Assembly (NCBI GenBank): GCA_041746105.1
Contig: JBGTHP010000036.1
Location: forward strand, 1 to 64,000
Direction: 5' to 3'
DNA length: 64,000 bases
Source: JBFHRE01 sp041746105
GTDB taxonomy: Bacteria > Actinomycetota > Acidimicrobiia > Spongiisociales > ZC4RG35
Part shown: piece after piece, positions 15,593-24,856 of the stretch
How the letters are laid out: every line of letters starts with the position of its first letter
How positions within the stretch are numbered: position 1 is the first letter of the stretch
Notes under the pieces: generated by a model
What the model was told of the DNA's origin: nothing
The model's input: the letters and a program-made list of their open reading frames with translations, nothing else
Database searches by the model: none
Made by a program: the position numbers and the translations under genes

Positions 15593-16123
15593 TCATCTCC
15601 TTCTCATCCACGCCACAAGCGCGACTTGCGTCTTCGCATCGGTGATTCGCCCGTCATCGAGCATGGCCACCGCTTCGGCCAAGGGTATCCGTACGACCTC
15701 GGCATGTGTCTCTTCGACGCCGGCGGGATCGCGGCCGACGTCCAAGATACCGTCCGCGGCGAAAAGGTGGATTATCTCGGAGGTATATCCCGGCGATGGG
15801 ATCGTCTGTCCGAGTGATATGAGAGTCCGAGGCGCCAACCCGAGTTCTTCTCTCAGTTCCCTTGCGGCGGCAGTGGCAGGATCGAGGTCCGACTTGTCGA
15901 GTTTGCCGGCCGGGATCTCCAGAACTTCTCGATCGAGGGCGACCCGATACTGGCGGACCAGGACGACGTCATCGCCGTCTACCGGCAAAATTCCGACTCC
16001 CCCAGGGTGCCTCACCACATCGCGGGGCACCGGGGTTTCGTCGCCGGCCGCGATCCAGACGCGATCGAGTTGGAGAAAAACCCCGGCGCATACCGTTTCG
16101 GTTCGAACCTGACGGAGGCTCAC
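15593..16123 (-). CDS. Nudix hydrolase, ADP-ribose pyrophosphatase type
   Basis: The product is a 176-residue Nudix protein. The box begins at GKLDKSD and contains ARELREELG; it has one residue more than the canonical spacing and an Asp in the loop, as in other actinobacterial ADP-ribose pyrophosphatases, and is flanked by VRQYR and EIPAGK. It probably splits ADP-ribose into AMP and ribose-5-phosphate. The start overlaps the pyrG stop by ATGA. pyrG followed by this Nudix gene matches Rv1699-Rv1700 in M. tuberculosis, which supports the assignment. Confidence 0.85.
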   Translation of the reverse strand: MSLRQVRTETVCAGVFLQLDRVWIAAGDETPVPRDVVRHPGGVGILPVDGDDVVLVRQYRVALDREVLEIPAGKLDKSDLDPATAAARELREELGLAPRTLISLGQTIPSPGYTSEIIHLFAADGILDVGRDPAGVEETHAEVVRIPLAEAVAMLDDGRITDAKTQVALVAWMRRR

Positions 16124-17847
16124 GCCGATTCGGTGACTTCCACTGCGGCCTGCGGTTGCGGCTGGCTACGGCGGCGCTCGATCGACGCTGCAATCAAACC
16201 GGCAAACAGCGGGTGGGCGGCGTCTGGTCGGGATTTGAATTCCGGATGTGCCTGAGTCGCCACAAAAAACGGATGAGATGGCAATTCGATGAACTCGACC
16301 AGCGAATCGTCGGGGGCGAGGCCCGATAAACGCAAACCAGCGCCCTCCAGATCTTTGCGATAGCGGTTGTTGACCTCCCAGCGGTGGCGGTGGCGCTCGT
16401 ATATGAGTTCGGCGCCGTACAGCGCCCTCACCTGCGAACCCGGCTCGAGTTTGGCCGGGTAGAGGCCCAGACGCATGGTCCCGCCTTTCTCCTCGACCTC
16501 ATTCTGGCTCGACATCAGGTCGATCACAGGGTGATCGGCGGCCGGTTCGAATTCGGTCGAGTTCGCACCGTCCAGTCCCAGAACATTGCGCGAGAACTCG
16601 ATTACGGCACACTGCAGACCCAGACACAGACCAAGGAAAGGGACACCGTTTTCCCTGGCATATCTGATGGCGGCGATTTTGCCTTCGATCCCACGCCCAC
16701 CAAAGCCACCTGGTACAACAACCCCGTCGAGGTCGTCGAGAAATCCCTCTGCAAGCATCCCGGTCAGTTCTTCGCTCGGGATCCAGACCAAATCGAGTTT
16801 GACACCGTTCTCGACGGCGCCATGGCGTAGGGCTTCGGCGACCGAGAGATAGGCGTCGGGAAGATCGACGTATTTACCAACGAGCCCGACTCTGACCTCT
16901 TCTTCGGCAGCGATCGAGCGCTCGACCATACGAGTCCATGACCCCAGGTCGGGCGGTCCTGTGACAATTCCGAGGCGATCACAGACCACAGTGTCCAATC
17001 CTCCCTCCCGCAGGAAGAGGGGGACCTCATAGATGCTGTCGGCGTCCTGGGCACTGATCACGGCGCGGGTCGGTACGTCGCAGAAGAGCGAAATCTTGCG
17101 TCGGACGGCGTCGTCGATCGGCCGGTCGGAGCGAACCACGATGACATCGGGATGAATACCTTTTGAACGCAATTCGGCGACGGAGTGTTGGGTGGGTTTG
17201 GTCTTGAGCTCTTCGGACGACGCGATGTAGGGAACCAGGGTCACGTGGAGGAAGAGGGCGTTTTCGCGACCGACCTCGTTACCGAACTGCCGGATGGCCT
17301 CGAGAAACGGCAGACTCTCGATGTCGCCGACGGTGCCCCCGACTTCGGTGATGACAACATCGGCCTCGCCTTCGTCGCCAACCTTGGCGATTCTGCTCTT
17401 GATCTCGTTGGTGATGTGAGGGATCACTTGCACCGTGTCGCCGAGGTAGTCGCCTCTTCTCTCTTTTTTGATGACCGATAGGTAAACCGAACCGGCGGTC
17501 ACGTTGGAGGTCCGCCGGAGATTGGTTCCGACGAAACGCTCGTAATGGCCCAGATCGAGGTCGGTTTCCCCCCCGTCGTCGGTTACGAAGACCTCCCCGT
17601 GCTGGAATGGATTCATGGTTCCAGGGTCGACGTTGATGTAGGGGTCGAGTTTCTGGATGACGACATTCAGGCCGCGAGCCTTGAGTAGGCGGCCAAGTGA
17701 TGCGGCGGTGATCCCTTTGCCGAGGCTGGAGACCACGCCGCCCGTGACGAATACGTACTTTGTGGGTGGCGACAGGTCAGAGATACCAGCGATTGGGTCG
17801 GTCGATTCAGGACCTTGATCTCCGCGCAATGTCAACTCATCTGCCAC
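16120..17847 (-). CDS. pyrG: CTP synthase
   Basis: PyrG aminates UTP to CTP with glutamine. In its 575 residues the synthetase domain starts near residue 30 (KYVFVTGGVVSSLGKG, with the P-loop) and includes DPYINVDPGTMNP; the glutaminase domain holds the Cys in FLGLCLGLQ and a His-Glu pair in THPEFK-like AQAHPEFKSR. About 28 N-terminal residues precede the usual start, a moderate extension. It is transcribed away from the Ser/Thr kinase and heads the pyrG-nudix-ald unit. Other pyrimidine genes are at 23-32 kb. Confidence 0.95.
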   Translation of the reverse strand: MADELTLRGDQGPESTDPIAGISDLSPPTKYVFVTGGVVSSLGKGITAASLGRLLKARGLNVVIQKLDPYINVDPGTMNPFQHGEVFVTDDGGETDLDLGHYERFVGTNLRRTSNVTAGSVYLSVIKKERRGDYLGDTVQVIPHITNEIKSRIAKVGDEGEADVVITEVGGTVGDIESLPFLEAIRQFGNEVGRENALFLHVTLVPYIASSEELKTKPTQHSVAELRSKGIHPDVIVVRSDRPIDDAVRRKISLFCDVPTRAVISAQDADSIYEVPLFLREGGLDTVVCDRLGIVTGPPDLGSWTRMVERSIAAEEEVRVGLVGKYVDLPDAYLSVAEALRHGAVENGVKLDLVWIPSEELTGMLAEGFLDDLDGVVVPGGFGGRGIEGKIAAIRYARENGVPFLGLCLGLQCAVIEFSRNVLGLDGANSTEFEPAADHPVIDLMSSQNEVEEKGGTMRLGLYPAKLEPGSQVRALYGAELIYERHRHRWEVNNRYRKDLEGAGLRLSGLAPDDSLVEFIELPSHPFFVATQAHPEFKSRPDAAHPLFAGLIAASIERRRSQPQPQAAVEVTESA

Positions 17848-17894
17848 GGGCGGCCACGGTAGCAGCCGAGATCGGCGTAGCGAACCTTCTCCGA

Positions 17895-17900
17895 TAGCCT
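17895..17900 (+). promoter_or_regulatory. -10 box of a leaderless kinase promoter
   Basis: TAGCCT ends seven bases before the ATG at 17908 with no ribosome binding site between, which predicts a leaderless transcript. Confidence 0.55.
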
Positions 17901-17907
17901 GGCTCCG

Positions 17908-19290
17908 ATGATCGGAGACCGTTATGCGCTCGAGACGCTGATAGGCCAGGGCCCCAGTGCCGAAGTTTGGCGCGCCATGGACACCAGGCTCGATCGTCCC
18001 GTCGCCCTCAAGCGGCTCAAGCCGGACGCGATCGGCGATCCGACCGCTGTCTCACGGTTCGAGCGCGAGGCCAGGGCTGCGGCCGGATTGAGCCATCCCG
18101 GCATCGTCACCATCCTCGACACGGGGCGAGACGGCGCCGCCCCTTGGTTCGTGATGGAACTCGTGGACGGAGAGACGGTGGCGGCGATGATCGCCCGAGG
18201 CGGCCCATTGGAGGTGAACAGGGCGGTTTCTCTGGGAGTGCAGGTGGCGAGAGCCCTTCAGCATGCGCACACGAGCGGCCTCGTCCATCGCGACATCAAA
18301 CCTGGAAACATCATGGTCCGAACCGATGGCCGTGCACAGCTCGTCGATTTTGGAATCACGACGGGACATCTCGATGTCCGGCTCACCCAGACCGGCATGG
18401 TCATGGGTTCTCTTTCGTATCTGGCTCCTGAGATTGCCGCGGGCGCAAGCTCCAGCCCTCAGGCAGACATCTACTCGCTCGGGGTGACCCTCTATGAGAT
18501 GCTGGCAGGGGTGCCACCGTTTCCCGGAGAATCCATCGCCGAGACCGTGCTCGCCCACCAGCAGCTTTCCCCTCCTCCCCTTCAACCGTCCGTGCCGGAG
18601 TGGCTCCAGTCTGTCGTCAGAAGGTGTCTGGAGAAAGATCCGGCCGAGAGGTTTGCGTCTGCCGGCATGCTGGCGGCGGCCTTGGCAGAGGGTGGTGGCA
18701 TCGTTGCATCCGCCTCCGCCGGTGCGCCCGTTGTCCACGACGGGACCGGCAAGTCGAATGTCACACCGGTGGGCGGCATTCCCATCTCAGATGCCACCAG
18801 GGCGATTCCCCAATTACCAGCGGCCATGGCGCCAGACGACAACGCTCCGAACAAGCGGAAGCGATGGCTGTGGGTCGTCGGTTTGGCGCTTGCGTTGTTC
18901 GTCATATTTATTGCTCTGTCTGGTCCTCCAGAGGTCGAGACCCTGACCGCACCGACCTCCACGACTGAAACAAACGAAGTGATAACAACAACAGCGGGCC
19001 AGGCAACGATCGAACGAGAGACGATCGTTGAGAGACTGATCGTGATCACCGAACGCCTCCGCACCGTGGTCGAAGCGTCGCCGATGAGCAGCGAGGGTGC
19101 CGCGGCGATTGTCGAGAGCGTCGACGAAGCGGTGACGGCATGGCAGAACGATCATGTCTCTGCGGCACAAGAACACGTTGATGAAGCGTTCGCTCAGGCG
19201 GAAGAAATCACGGTTCCCCTGTTGCGACCACTGGTCGAAGGGTTTCTCCGACAGTTGGCCGAGGCAATGGGCCTGAGCGCGATCGGGTAA
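17908..19290 (+). CDS. membrane Ser/Thr protein kinase, PknB-like, without PASTA repeats
   Basis: The 460-residue kinase has a complete Hanks-type domain (residues 1-262): glycine loop GQGPSAEV (13-20), Lys35, HRDIKPGN (127-134), DFG (147-149), APE (173-175) and DIYSLG. A juxtamembrane linker of about 55 residues leads to one transmembrane helix (319-338) after KRKR. The outer part (340-460) is Thr-rich then predicted helical and acidic, with no PASTA repeats, so its ligand is not obviously muropeptide. It stands alone, divergent from pyrG and convergent with chrA. Confidence 0.9.
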   Translation: MIGDRYALETLIGQGPSAEVWRAMDTRLDRPVALKRLKPDAIGDPTAVSRFEREARAAAGLSHPGIVTILDTGRDGAAPWFVMELVDGETVAAMIARGGPLEVNRAVSLGVQVARALQHAHTSGLVHRDIKPGNIMVRTDGRAQLVDFGITTGHLDVRLTQTGMVMGSLSYLAPEIAAGASSSPQADIYSLGVTLYEMLAGVPPFPGESIAETVLAHQQLSPPPLQPSVPEWLQSVVRRCLEKDPAERFASAGMLAAALAEGGGIVASASAGAPVVHDGTGKSNVTPVGGIPISDATRAIPQLPAAMAPDDNAPNKRKRWLWVVGLALALFVIFIALSGPPEVETLTAPTSTTETNEVITTTAGQATIERETIVERLIVITERLRTVVEASPMSSEGAAAIVESVDEAVTAWQNDHVSAAQEHVDEAFAQAEEITVPLLRPLVEGFLRQLAEAMGLSAIG

Positions 19291-19357
19291 TCGACGGCGG
19301 AGATCGATAGCGGCCTTTGAGCGCAGTCACGAGTCCTGTGGCCTCTTTGTTAGTGGA

Positions 19358-19388
19358 TGCCAAATGATTCCGCGACGACGATTTGGCG
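19358..19388. terminator. possible stem-loop between convergent genes
   Basis: Arms GCCAAAT (19359-19365) and ATTTGGC (19381-19387) can pair around a 15-base loop in the 114-bp gap between the convergent kinase and chrA genes. The stem is short and there is no T-run, so this is a weak candidate. Confidence 0.25.
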
Positions 19389-19404
19389 GGTAACAGGACC
19401 TCCA

Positions 19405-20703
19405 TCACAACAAACCGTAAACGATGCCAAGGACTCCAGCCGCTGTCACGACGGTCAGGATCCGCGCCTCGCGGCGGAACAAGAGGTAAGCGGACGCGAA
19501 GGCGATCATCAGTCCAAACCAGTTCACGCCATCCCAAGCAGGCACCAGCAGCCTGGCTCCGAGCCAGCTCCTCTCGTCGACGGTTTCGAAGAGGGTGAAC
19601 ATCCCGAACCAGACCCCAAGGTTGAGAACGACGCCAACGATTGCGGCGGTGATCGTCGACAGCGCACCAGACAGTGCCCGCTGTTGTTTGAGCCGTTCGA
19701 CGTACGGTGCTCCGACGAGAATCCACAAGAATGAAGGGACGAACGTGACCCAAGTTGTGAGCACCGCCCCGAGAACGCCCGCTACCAGTGGCGAAATCGA
19801 GCCAGGGTTCCTGTAGGTCGCAAAAAAACCGACGAACTGAACAACCTGAATCAGCGGCCCCGGCGTGGTTTCTGCCATCCCGAGCCCGTCGAGCATCTCG
19901 CCCGGTCGGAGCCATCCGAAGACTTCGACCGCCTGTTGCGCCAGATACGCAAGCACCGAATAGGCGCCGCCAAAGGTGACGACCGCGGCCTGTGAAAAGA
20001 AGACTCCTACATCGGTCCAGACCGATCCGGTGCCGGTGACGAGTGCCACGACCGCTACCGGACCGAACCACAATGCCAACCCGAAGCCAAGCTTGAGCAA
20101 TGTGCGGCCGGTGCTGGGAGGCCGACCGTCAGTGTGTGTTTCCACCGCGTGGCCGCTAATCGTGATGAAGACCTCTGGCCTGACACGAGCGCCCGCCAGG
20201 CCGAGCAATCCTGCCGTCAGCACGATGAGAGGAAACGGGAGCTGATAAAAAAAGATGCCAACAAACGCCAGGATCGCGACCAGCACCATCGTCCCGTTCT
20301 TGATGGTCCGTCCGCTCAACCGGACCACGGCGTGGGCAACGACCGCGATCACCGCTGGTCCGATTCCGGCAAACAAGCCTTCAACCCAGCCGACATCACC
20401 CCATCGCGCGTATAGGACGCTCAGGATCAGAATCGACACGAATCCAGGAAGAACAAACAGACCCCCTGCCAGAAGGCCGCCTCTGACCCCCTTACGCAAC
20501 CATCCGAGGTAGGTCGCAAGCTGTTGGGCTTCCGGCCCAGGGAGGAGCATGCAGTAGTTGAGGGCATGAAGGAAAGAAGACTCGCTCACCCATTGGCGGC
20601 GCTCAACTATCTCGTCGTGCATCGCTGCGATCTGGCCGGCCGGTCCACCAAAGCTATTGATCGCGACCGTTGTCCATGCTCTGAGATCATCCCTGTCGAG
20701 CAT
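19405..20703 (-). CDS. chrA: chromate transporter ChrA
   Basis: A membrane protein with the duplicated CHR domain. The first half has SFGGPAGQIA and LLPGPEAQQLATYLGW, the second VTFGGAYSVLAYL and TTPGPLIQVVQFVGF; a short charged linker (ETHTDGRPPST) separates the halves. ChrA proteins export chromate, or sulfate-like oxyanions, by proton exchange; many chromosomal copies have no proven resistance role. I use ATG 20703; a TTG 33 bases upstream (20736) is an alternative. No chrB regulator is adjacent. It is the last gene of the long minus-strand run. Confidence 0.88.
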   Translation of the reverse strand: MLDRDDLRAWTTVAINSFGGPAGQIAAMHDEIVERRQWVSESSFLHALNYCMLLPGPEAQQLATYLGWLRKGVRGGLLAGGLFVLPGFVSILILSVLYARWGDVGWVEGLFAGIGPAVIAVVAHAVVRLSGRTIKNGTMVLVAILAFVGIFFYQLPFPLIVLTAGLLGLAGARVRPEVFITISGHAVETHTDGRPPSTGRTLLKLGFGLALWFGPVAVVALVTGTGSVWTDVGVFFSQAAVVTFGGAYSVLAYLAQQAVEVFGWLRPGEMLDGLGMAETTPGPLIQVVQFVGFFATYRNPGSISPLVAGVLGAVLTTWVTFVPSFLWILVGAPYVERLKQQRALSGALSTITAAIVGVVLNLGVWFGMFTLFETVDERSWLGARLLVPAWDGVNWFGLMIAFASAYLLFRREARILTVVTAAGVLGIVYGLL

Positions 20704-20800
20704 GCGGCGCTCGGTCTCAACGTTTGTTTCCGTCAAGGTACGTCCGCAACGCCTGGTGCCGACCGTACCCGACTACACCAAGGGCCGGTCGCACGCACGA

Positions 20801-22420
20801 TCAATTGATGCGCTTCGTCGCCCCGGACCACTCCATTTCGCGCAACACGAATTTCTGGATCTTGCCGGTCGAGGTCTTGGGGAGGGATTCGACGATCTCG
20901 ACGATGTCGGGAGCCTTGAAGTGGGCCAGTCGGTTGCGAACGTGTTCGATGAGTTCGGAAGGTTCGGCCATGGACCCTGGCTTCAATAGGACGAAGGCCT
21001 TTGGACGCTCTCCCCAATGCTCATGGGGAATGGCTATCACAGCAACCTCGAGTACAGCCGGGTGACTGGCGATCGCCTGCTCGACCTCGATGGTCGAGAT
21101 GTTCTCTCCGCCAGAAATGATGATGTCTTTTTGGCGGTCTCGTAGCTCGATGTATCCATCCGGGTGCCACACCGCCAAATCTCCAGAATGAAACCAGCCT
21201 CCTTCGAAGGCTTTGGTGGTTGCGTCTGGATCGGCGAAGTAGCCGGCCATCACATTGTTTCCGCGCATTGCCACCTCCCCCATGGTTGCGCCATCGCGGG
21301 GAACGTCGTTCATTTCTAGGTCGACAACTCTTATCGGGTCGGCGCCTATGAATGAGACGCCCTGGCGGGCCAGCAGGCGGTAGCGGACTTCATCGGGTTG
21401 ATCGTTCCACGCGGTTTGGGGTTCACACACCGTGTAGGGCCCATAGGTTTCGGTCAGGCCGTACATGTGAACCATGTCAGCGCCCAGTTTTGTGATCTCA
21501 GAGATGATCGTGGGACTGGGAGGCGCTCCAGCCGTGGTGATTGTCAGCGGCCAGTCGACCCGGAAGGCCGAGTCATGGTTCGCAAGCGAGATGAGGACGG
21601 TCGGCGCTGCGTTCAGGTGCGTCACCTTTTCTGCTTCGATCAACTGCCAGACTCGCGCCGGGTCTACCGCCCGCAAACAGATGCTGGTCCCGCCGATGGC
21701 CACAATTCCCCAGGTTGTGCACCATCCGTTGCAATGGAACATTGGGAGCGTCCAGAGGTAGATCGAATCGGAGTTGTGTCGTGAATGCAGGAGTTCGCCG
21801 AAAGCGTTGAGGTGCGCTCCGCGATGGGTGTACATGACGCCTTTCGGACGCCCGGTCGTGCCGGAGGTGTAGTTGATCGAAATCATCGACTCCTCGTCCT
21901 CGACAACAAACGGCAGGGGGTCGTCGTTGCCAGAGTCCAGCAACTGCTGGTAGGTGCGGTGGTCGGATACCGGGGAGGCATCGGAATGCGGGTCGTGGAG
22001 CACGATTACGGTCAACCCTGGACAATTGGCGAGATTGGGTTCGACCACCGGGTAGAGACCCGTGTCAACGACCAGGATCGAGGCCCCGGAATGCTGAAGG
22101 ATGTATTCGACCTCAGCACCTGACAGCCGGGTGTTGATGGCGACGAGCCCGGCACCGGCCAGCGGAACTCCGAAATGTGCGATCAACATCTCCGGAATGT
22201 TGGGCAACAAATAGGCCACTCGGTCACCCGGTTCGATTCCGGCCGCCTTCAGGCCTTGGGCCAACCGGTTGACTTCTGCCTTCATCTCTGCGTAGGTCTG
22301 CACGCGATCGTGATATCGAATGGCCGGTTTGTCGGGATACACCGAAGCCGACCGTTCAAGAAAAATCAGCGGTGTCAGTTGGGTGATCGAAACCCTGCCG
22401 GTCGGCGCGCCGCCGTTCAT
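20801..22420 (-). CDS. fatty-acyl-CoA ligase (AMP-forming, AlkK/medium-chain type)
   Basis: This 539-residue enzyme activates a carboxylic acid as acyl-AMP and transfers it to CoA. The AMP-binding motif YTSGTTGRPKG is at residues 184-194; MFHCNGW, YGLTETYGP, GWFHSGDLA and the GKIQK end (catalytic Lys) are all present. MFHCNGW and the general layout fit the AlkK-like medium/long-chain group. The ATG overlaps the stop of the crotonase gene by ATGA, so both would act in fatty-acid activation and beta-oxidation. The long upstream extension of the frame lies inside the crotonase gene and is not real. Confidence 0.9.
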   Translation of the reverse strand: MNGGAPTGRVSITQLTPLIFLERSASVYPDKPAIRYHDRVQTYAEMKAEVNRLAQGLKAAGIEPGDRVAYLLPNIPEMLIAHFGVPLAGAGLVAINTRLSGAEVEYILQHSGASILVVDTGLYPVVEPNLANCPGLTVIVLHDPHSDASPVSDHRTYQQLLDSGNDDPLPFVVEDEESMISINYTSGTTGRPKGVMYTHRGAHLNAFGELLHSRHNSDSIYLWTLPMFHCNGWCTTWGIVAIGGTSICLRAVDPARVWQLIEAEKVTHLNAAPTVLISLANHDSAFRVDWPLTITTAGAPPSPTIISEITKLGADMVHMYGLTETYGPYTVCEPQTAWNDQPDEVRYRLLARQGVSFIGADPIRVVDLEMNDVPRDGATMGEVAMRGNNVMAGYFADPDATTKAFEGGWFHSGDLAVWHPDGYIELRDRQKDIIISGGENISTIEVEQAIASHPAVLEVAVIAIPHEHWGERPKAFVLLKPGSMAEPSELIEHVRNRLAHFKAPDIVEIVESLPKTSTGKIQKFVLREMEWSGATKRIN

Positions 22421-23177
22421 TGAGGCCACACCGCAGGCCGTTTGTCCAAAAATGCCCGGAACCCCTCCTGGGCGTCGGGGTCGGCCGCATTGGCCGCCAT
22501 CACTTCTTTCGTTAGCGCGTATGCGTCTTCCTCGTTCGTTTCGATCTGGCGGTAGAACGTCTGTTTGCCGAGACCAATGACTCTCGGGCTGTACCGAGTG
22601 ATGTCTTTGATCAGTCCATCGATCTCGTCGTCGAGCCGTTCCGGCGCAACCACCCGGTTGACCAGTCCCCAGTCGCGGGCGGTGGTGGCATTGATCGTTT
22701 GTCCGGTGAGCAGCATCTCCATCGCCCGTTTTCTGCCCACTGCTCGTGACACCGGAACCATCGGTGTCGAGCAAAAGAGACCGATTTTGACTCCGGGTGT
22801 TCCGAACGTCGCGGTGTCTGCGGCGACTGCGAGGTCACAGGGGCGACGAGCTGGCATCCGGCCGCAGTCGCCACGCCGTGCACTCTCGCGATCACCGGCT
22901 GGGGGATTCGGTGGATCAACTCCATCAATTCGGTACATACGGCAAAAAGTTTGTCGTAGAACTCTGGTTCGCGGCCAACCATCTCCGACAGATCGTGCCC
23001 GGCGGAGAAGGCAGGGCCCTCGGCCGCGATCACCACAACCTGGCTGGAAGCAGGAGTCGAATTGAGCGCGTCTATTACGTCGGTCATCAAACCCAAGGAC
23101 ATCGCGTTGCGACGTTCGGGACGGTCAAGCGTCAATGTCGAGCGGTCATCGGAATGCTCATAGCGGATGTTCGTCAT
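22417..23177 (-). pseudogene. enoyl-CoA hydratase/isomerase (ECHDC3-like), frameshifted
   Basis: Two overlapping frames together give one crotonase of about 253 residues. The first runs from ATG 23177 through GPAFSAGHDLSEM and GVATAAGCQLVA and then goes out of frame to a stop at 22611. The second supplies CDLAVAADTATFGTPGVKIGLFC to the end. The break is at 22840-22844, where GGGGC replaces an expected GGCGGC: one base is missing. The second half resembles ECHDC3 proteins, which lack the classical catalytic glutamates. It could be a real pseudogene or an assembly error; the rest of the frame is intact. It follows pyrF by 44 bases. Confidence 0.8.
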
Positions 23178-23221
23178 GGTCGGAGTATCGCGCAGGTGAC
23201 GAGAGATTGTCTGAATCGTGG

Positions 23222-23929
23222 TCACGCACGGTCGAACTGGATTGAGAGCGATTCGCGGATCGCGGCGGCAGCCGCGAGCGGGTCGGCGGCCCTGGTGATC
23301 GGGCGCCCGATCACCAGATAGTCGGCTTGTCGCCGCCATGCCTCCTCTGGCGTGGCCGTTCTGGCCTGGTCGTCGTTGTTGGTGCCGGCCGGCCTGATTC
23401 CCGGCGTGAAACGCAGCAGATGGGGGGCGACCTGGGCAACATCTCCCAACTCTTTTACAGAGCAGACAACCCCCTCGACCCCTACTTCCGCCGCCAATCT
23501 CGTGATCCGAGCAACCTGTTTACCTGGCGACGCATCGATTCCGACCTTCGCCAGGTCGCCCGATTGCATGCTCGTCAGCACGGTGATAGCCAGAATCCCC
23601 GCTGCCGGATTTGAAGCGTTGAGGCCCTCGATCGCAGCCAACAACATGGTCGGCCCCCCCGCCCCGTGTGCCGTCACCCAACGCGCCCCGAGGCGACCAA
23701 GTTGCCGGGCGGCCTGACCCACCGTGTTGGGGATGTCGTGGAGTTTGGCGTCGGCGAACACCGGCAGACCGATCTCGGCGACAGCGGCCACGACCGCCGG
23801 TCCGGGTCCCATCATCAATTCCAGACCGACTTTGAAGCCTCCAACCTCGGGAGCGAGGGTTTGCGCCATCCGGACCGCCTCCTCAGCGCTCGAGACGTCC
23901 AGCGCCACGATGATCGGGTTGGGCCTCAC
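23222..23929 (-). CDS. pyrF: orotidine-5'-phosphate decarboxylase
   Basis: PyrF makes UMP from OMP, the last step of the de novo pathway. The 235-residue barrel has Lys33 and the DAKLHDIPNT motif (Asp60, Lys62, Asp65), characteristic of the long-established type I enzyme, and ends with VIGRPITRAADP. The start is GTG 23929, overlapping the pyrD stop as GTGA; the ORF continues upstream only inside pyrD. It is the last biosynthetic gene of the pyr operon. Confidence 0.94.
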   Translation of the reverse strand: MRPNPIIVALDVSSAEEAVRMAQTLAPEVGGFKVGLELMMGPGPAVVAAVAEIGLPVFADAKLHDIPNTVGQAARQLGRLGARWVTAHGAGGPTMLLAAIEGLNASNPAAGILAITVLTSMQSGDLAKVGIDASPGKQVARITRLAAEVGVEGVVCSVKELGDVAQVAPHLLRFTPGIRPAGTNNDDQARTATPEEAWRRQADYLVIGRPITRAADPLAAAAAIRESLSIQFDRA

Positions 23930-24834
23930 CACAATTTCGCTCCGCCGACGAGTTCGGAAAGCCTCTTGATGCCGAGTTGATCGAGTCGCCGACCGAGTTG
24001 TTTGAGAACCTTCGTGGCGATACGTGGATTCTCGAAGTGGGCAGTCCCGATTCCGACCGCCGATGCTCCCGCCAGGGTGTATTCCAATACGTCGTCTGCG
24101 GTTCGCACGCCCCCACAACCCACAATGGCAAGCTCTGGTAGCGCCTGATGCACTTCGATGACACATCTCATCGCGATCGGTTTCAGCGGCGGACCGGAAT
24201 ACCCCCCGATGTTTCCCGATAATGCGGGTCGGCGTGTCTCGAGGTCGAGTTTGGCGCCCCAGATCGTGTTTGTGAGTGTCACCCATCGGGCGCCTGCCTC
24301 GGACACGGCGGCCGCAACCGAGACTATGTCCTCGCTGTTTGGCGATAGTTTCGCCCCAACCGGAATCGTGACGTTTTCACATATCCCCGACAGGATCTCG
24401 GCCGAAACCTTCGGGTCGAGTGCAAACAGGTGACCGTCGAGATTGGGACAGGACAAGTTGACCTCGAGCGCAGAGATCCCGGCAGCGGCCATCAACGTCG
24501 CAACAGAGACGAATTCGTCGACCGATCCGCCTACCACCGAACCCCAGACCTTGCTGTTGATCTCGGCGAACCTGGGCACATACTCATCGACCCAGATTTT
24601 TATTCCGGGATTCTGGATGCCGATGCCGTTGAGCATCCCGGGACCGGCAGCGGCGAGCCGCGGGGCCGGACGCCCCGACCACGGGTCGTACGAGACTGAT
24701 TTGGCGACAACGGCACCATACGAACCGAAATCCGAGACCTCGTCGAACTCGAACAGTGATCCCATCGTTCCCGACGCGCCGATCAGAGGTGTTGACAGTT
24801 CGATTCCGCCGAGGTTGGCGGTCCAGTCGCTCAT
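23926..24834 (-). CDS. pyrD: dihydroorotate dehydrogenase, class 1B-like catalytic subunit
   Basis: From ATG 24834 the product is 302 residues. NLSCPN places the active base at Cys129, the mark of class 1 enzymes (class 2 uses Ser), and the FMN barrel ends with CGGVRTADDVLEY. Length and sequence look like the PyrDB subunit, which normally needs the iron-sulfur/FAD partner PyrK to pass electrons to NAD. No pyrK lies in this operon: carB is immediately upstream (22-bp gap) and pyrF overlaps downstream. The first 49 codons of the open frame belong to the carB end and are excluded. Confidence 0.9.
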   Translation of the reverse strand: MSDWTANLGGIELSTPLIGASGTMGSLFEFDEVSDFGSYGAVVAKSVSYDPWSGRPAPRLAAAGPGMLNGIGIQNPGIKIWVDEYVPRFAEINSKVWGSVVGGSVDEFVSVATLMAAAGISALEVNLSCPNLDGHLFALDPKVSAEILSGICENVTIPVGAKLSPNSEDIVSVAAAVSEAGARWVTLTNTIWGAKLDLETRRPALSGNIGGYSGPPLKPIAMRCVIEVHQALPELAIVGCGGVRTADDVLEYTLAGASAVGIGTAHFENPRIATKVLKQLGRRLDQLGIKRLSELVGGAKLW

Positions 24835-24856
24835 TGTGGCGTCGTTTCCGCCGTGG

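Noticed and set aside
19208..20071. 287-codon frame antisense-phase to chrA
   Set aside because: Arg-rich, motif-free product lying in another frame of the clear chromate transporter on the same strand; a composition shadow.
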